Origin: JALZKA01 sp963717635
Lineage (GTDB): Bacteria > Actinomycetota > Thermoleophilia > Solirubrobacterales > 70-9
DNA: 64,000 nt
Direction: 5' to 3'
NCBI GenBank assembly: GCA_963717635.1
Contig: OY970347.1
Location: forward strand, 496,001-560,000
Shown: positions 61,447-64,000 of the stretch, in pieces
Layout: every line of letters begins with the position of its first letter
Position numbering within the stretch: the first letter of the stretch is position 1
Notes under the pieces: model-generated
Told to the model about the DNA's origin: nothing
Database searches by the model: none
What the model saw: the letters and a program-made list of their open reading frames with translations, nothing else
Translations under genes and position numbers: made by a program

Positions 61447-62154
61447 ATGATCAAACGAATCCTGGTTGCCGACGACGAGCCGTCGGTACGCGAGGCCGTC
61501 GGCTATGCCCTGAGGCAGGAGGGCTTCGAAGTCACGATCGCCGAGGACGGCGACGACGCGGACTCCAAGCTCGAGGGCGAGATCGACTACGACCTGCTGA
61601 TCCTCGACATCATGATGCCGGGCAAGAGTGGCCTCGACGTTTGCCGCGACGTCCGCTCGCGCAGCCCGGTGCCGATCATCCTGCTGACCGCGAAGGACGC
61701 CGAGGTCGACAAGGTCGTGGGCCTCGAGGTCGGCGCCGACGACTACGTGACCAAGCCGTTTTCCGTGCGCGAGCTGATCGGGCGCGTCCGCGCGCAGCTC
61801 CGCCGGCGCGAGCTCGACCGGTCCAGCTCCGAGCAGGGGGGCAAGACGATCGACGCAGGCGACGTCCGGATCGACCTCTCCCGCCACCTGGTCATGGTTC
61901 GCGGCGAGCCGGTCAATCTGACCCGCTCCGAGTTTCAGGTGCTCCGGCTGCTCGCCGAGAGCCCGGGCCAGGTGTTCAGCCGGCTCGAGATCATGGAGGA
62001 ACTCTGGCAGTCCGAGTTCTCCGGCGACGTGCGCGCCTGCGACGTCCACATCTCGAACCTCCGCCAGAAGATCGAGCGCGACCCGCAGGACCCCGAGCTG
62101 GTTGTCACGGTCCGCGGGGTGGGGTACCGTCTGGCCGAGGGGGGCGACGAGTAA
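61447..62154 (+). CDS. OmpR/PhoB-family response regulator
   Basis: A 235-residue regulator. The receiver has VADDEPS, phospho-acceptor Asp54 in LILDIMMPGKSG and Lys103 in DDYVTKPFS. The C-terminal winged helix has LTRSEFQVLRLLAESPGQVF and RACDVHISNLRQKIE with VRGVGYRL. It is co-transcribed with the upstream kinase; GGAGACAGG serves as ribosome site. Phosphate or envelope stress are plausible cues from family resemblance only. Confidence 0.95.
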   Translation: MIKRILVADDEPSVREAVGYALRQEGFEVTIAEDGDDADSKLEGEIDYDLLILDIMMPGKSGLDVCRDVRSRSPVPIILLTAKDAEVDKVVGLEVGADDYVTKPFSVRELIGRVRAQLRRRELDRSSSEQGGKTIDAGDVRIDLSRHLVMVRGEPVNLTRSEFQVLRLLAESPGQVFSRLEIMEELWQSEFSGDVRACDVHISNLRQKIERDPQDPELVVTVRGVGYRLAEGGDE

Positions 62155-62176
62155 TCGACGAGCAGGGAGGCTGCGG

Positions 62177-62992
62177 ATGAGGAAACTGACGATCTTGGGG
62201 GCAGTGTGCGCCGCGATGCTCGCGCTGCCGGCGGCCGCGGGTGCGGTCGTGATTCCCGGCGCGTTCTACACGGGATCGTTTACGACCGGAACGCCCGGTG
62301 GGACGGTCGTGGTCGCGGTGTCGAGCGATGCCACCGAGGTCGACTTCACCGGAAACAACTTCGGCAACAACACCGATTGCGTGGACAGCAGCGTAACCCG
62401 CAACGATCTCCCGATCGGCGCTGAGTCCTTCGCCTTCTTCGACGACGGGCCGCCCCTTGTCAGCATCAGCGGCTTTTTCGGATCGCCGGGGACCGTGTCG
62501 GGCACGGCGCGGATCAACGGCTCGTGCGATACCGGCACGCAGAGCTGGTCGGCCGAGACGCTGGTCAGCGTCGCCGACCTGCTGATCGCACGCTCGACTG
62601 ACGGTGGCGGCCCGCTCGGGGAAGACATCTACAACGCGAGCGCGACCGACCAGACACGCAAGTGGTCCGCGAAGCGCGGCCAGAAGCGGCGGTTCGTCGT
62701 CGACGTCGAGAACGACGGCACCGAGTCTGCGTCGTTCCAGATTCGAGGCTGCCGGTCGTCCAGGAAGTACAAGGTGAAGTACACGTACGACGGCGACAAC
62801 GTCACGGCGGTGACCTCCGGAGCGGGGTTGAACCTGTCACCGCTGGCTGCGGGCGCGTCGGATTCGCTCAAGATGGAGATCAGGCCGACCCGGAGGGCGA
62901 GGCCGGGCAGGAGCAAGACCTGCAAGCTCACGACCACCTACGACACCTTCACCGATGCCGTCGCGGCGAAGGTCAAGGTCAAGCGCGGCTGA
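62177..62992 (+). CDS. secreted protein of unknown function
   Basis: A 271-residue exported protein. The signal peptide is MRKLTILGAVCAAMLALPAA with a likely cut after AGA. The rest is beta-rich, with Cys in TDCVDSS, GSCDTG, RGCRSS and KTCKLT that could pair in two disulfides. The C-terminal third (RFVVDVENDGTESASFQIRG) looks like an immunoglobulin-type domain. ATG 62177 follows CAGGGAGG. It lies 22 bases after the response regulator and may share its transcript. Confidence 0.72.
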   Translation: MRKLTILGAVCAAMLALPAAAGAVVIPGAFYTGSFTTGTPGGTVVVAVSSDATEVDFTGNNFGNNTDCVDSSVTRNDLPIGAESFAFFDDGPPLVSISGFFGSPGTVSGTARINGSCDTGTQSWSAETLVSVADLLIARSTDGGGPLGEDIYNASATDQTRKWSAKRGQKRRFVVDVENDGTESASFQIRGCRSSRKYKVKYTYDGDNVTAVTSGAGLNLSPLAAGASDSLKMEIRPTRRARPGRSKTCKLTTTYDTFTDAVAAKVKVKRG

Positions 62993-63033
62993 CGCGCCGG
63001 GGCCGCAGCGCGGCCCCTAGACTCACCAACCGC

Positions 63034-63106
63034 GCCGCCGTAGCTCAGCTGGTAGAGCACTTCATTCGTAATGAAGGGGTCAGCGGTTCGAATCCGCTCG
63101 GCGGCT
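63034..63106 (+). tRNA. tRNA-Thr(CGT)
   Basis: A complete 73-base cloverleaf. Acceptor GCCGCCG pairs with CGGCGGC; the D-arm is GCTC/GAGC; the anticodon stem CTTCA/TGAAG encloses TTCGTAA with anticodon CGT; the T-arm AGCGG-TTCGAAT-CCGCT; discriminator T. CCA is not encoded. It reads ACG codons. Confidence 0.97.
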
Positions 63107-63121
63107 TGACTCCGTGAACGC

Positions 63122-64000
63122 ATGGCACCCGCACCGACATCCACGGCGACGGTCTCGGTGGTCGTCGTCACCTTCCGCCACGGCGATGAGCTGCGACCGG
63201 CGCTCGCGGCGCTGACGGCGCAGCTGCGCGATGGCGACGAGCTGATCGTCATCGACAACGCCTCCGGCGATTCCACCCCGGAGGTGGCGCTGGCGGTCGC
63301 GCCGTCGGCGCAGGTGCTCCGCAACGACGAGAACCTGGGCTTCCCAGCGGCGTGCAACCTCGGCGCGGCGGAGGCGGAGGGCGAGCTGCTGGTCTTCCTC
63401 AACCCGGACGCGGTGCCGGCCGCGGGCTGGCGCGATGCGATCGAGCGGCCGATGCACGACGGCTCGGGCTGGACGGCCTGGCAGGCGCTGGTCACAGCCG
63501 AGGAAGGAAGCGTCATCAACACGCGCGGCGGCGTCGTCCACTTCACCGGCGTCGCCTGGGCCGGCGGAGCGGGGGAGCCGGTTACGCCACACGCCGCCTC
63601 GGAGCCGGGGTTCGTGTCCGGCGCCTGCCTCGCGATCCCGCGGGCCGAGTTCGACCGCCTCGGTGGCTTCGCCGCGGACTTCTTTCTCTACCACGAGGAC
63701 GTCGACCTGTCGCTTCGCGCCCGCCTCGCCGGCGGCAGGCTCGGCGTCGTCGCCGAGGCTCGCGTCGACCACGACTACGAGTTCGACAAGGGGCCAGCGA
63801 AGTGGCGCTATCTCGAGCGCAACCGCTGGGCGACGTTACTGCGCGCCTACCCGGCGGCCCTGCTCCTGCTCTTGGCGCCGGCGCTCGCCGCGACCGAGCT
63901 GGCGCTGATTCCGGCATCGATCACCGGCGGCTGGTTCGGGCAGAAGGCCCGCGCCTGGGGCGACACGATCCGTGCCCTGCCGCGCCTGCTCCGCGAGCGT
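63122..64000 (+). CDS. glycosyltransferase family 2, partial (runs off right edge)
   Basis: From ATG 63122 the frame is open for 293 codons to the window end. TVSVVVVTFRHGDELRPALA and ELIVIDNASGDSTPEVA are the GT2 nucleotide-sugar strands. ENLGFPAACNLGAAEAEGEL and LVFLNPDAVP (D-x-D-like) resemble rhamnosyltransferases of the WbbL type. VSGACLAIPRAEFDRLGGF and YHEDVDLSLRARLAGG complete the acceptor site. A C-terminal hydrophobic stretch (AALLLLLAPALAATELALIP) suggests membrane contact. Probably cell-wall or polysaccharide synthesis. Confidence 0.88.
   Translation, partial: MAPAPTSTATVSVVVVTFRHGDELRPALAALTAQLRDGDELIVIDNASGDSTPEVALAVAPSAQVLRNDENLGFPAACNLGAAEAEGELLVFLNPDAVPAAGWRDAIERPMHDGSGWTAWQALVTAEEGSVINTRGGVVHFTGVAWAGGAGEPVTPHAASEPGFVSGACLAIPRAEFDRLGGFAADFFLYHEDVDLSLRARLAGGRLGVVAEARVDHDYEFDKGPAKWRYLERNRWATLLRAYPAALLLLLAPALAATELALIPASITGGWFGQKARAWGDTIRALPRLLRER

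Noticed and set aside
63034..63106. Integration site at the tRNA-Thr gene
   Set aside because: tRNA 3' ends are common attachment sites, but no integrase, no repeated tRNA end and no foreign-looking genes follow before the window edge.

Overview
The window is a GC-rich actinobacterial chromosome segment. It most resembles the class Thermoleophilia (Solirubrobacterales). That placement is an inference from gene content and style: tightly overlapping operons with ATGA/GTGA junctions, many GTG/TTG starts, a secreted protein (37712-38185) of a type I associate with that class, orphan six-helix membrane modules, a class II NrdJ with NrdR, and a fused AbiEi-like/DUF559-like protein. There are no insertion sequences, prophage genes, CRISPR arrays or rRNA. 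One tRNA-Thr(CGT) lies near the right edge. No gene-free stretch exceeds 300 bases.

Layout. 1-3465: a truncated ThyX-like gene, then two paralogous six-helix membrane proteins flanking a VOC protein. 3475-9400 (minus): nuoJKLMN. 9514-15950: a lipid/acyl-CoA module (two alpha/beta hydrolases, acyl-CoA dehydrogenase, thiolase, MaoC hydratase, TetR) plus a frameshifted DUF4242-like gene. 16034-25071 (minus): nuoABCDEFGHI. All 14 complex I subunits are therefore present, but the locus is split by the 6.6 kb acyl-CoA module, and nuoJ appears to have its own promoter. 25101-31030: small membrane protein, flavin reductase, cytochrome c lipoprotein, serS, nfo, msrB, MFS exporter, thioesterase. 31123-33035: convergent response regulator and kinase. 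33055-37689: phenylalanine/tyrosine catabolism (FAH-family hydrolase, Lrp regulator, hppD, hmgA, phenylalanine hydroxylase). 37712-43533: secreted proteins including a frameshifted repeat propeller, YcaQ-like glycosylase, typA, a shortened PEP-mutase-like gene and a tiny ORF. 43544-46909: nrdR-nrdJ with a NrdR box. 47022-50607: hemolysin III, two aldo/keto reductases, siroheme dehydrogenase. 50629-55542: RTX-like secreted protein, DUF3291, an archaeal-type topA, AbiEi/DUF559 protein. 55613-64000: MMPL transporter, tmk-holB, a PhoR/PhoB-like two-component pair, a secreted protein, tRNA-Thr and the start of a glycosyltransferase.

The most unusual signals are non-coding. A roughly 50-base two-hairpin element occurs three times, each time filling the only 55-60 base gap in an otherwise overlapping gene string. 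In nuoD-nuoE it is bracketed by a perfect 17-bp direct repeat, as if inserted into an ancestral GTGA junction. Many genes also carry a TANNNT hexamer 6-9 bases before the start codon with no Shine-Dalgarno between, pointing to widespread leaderless transcription. Among proteins, topA of the archaeal type, a PEP-mutase-like protein missing its central third, and hemolysin III with an LEA-like N-terminal extension stand out.
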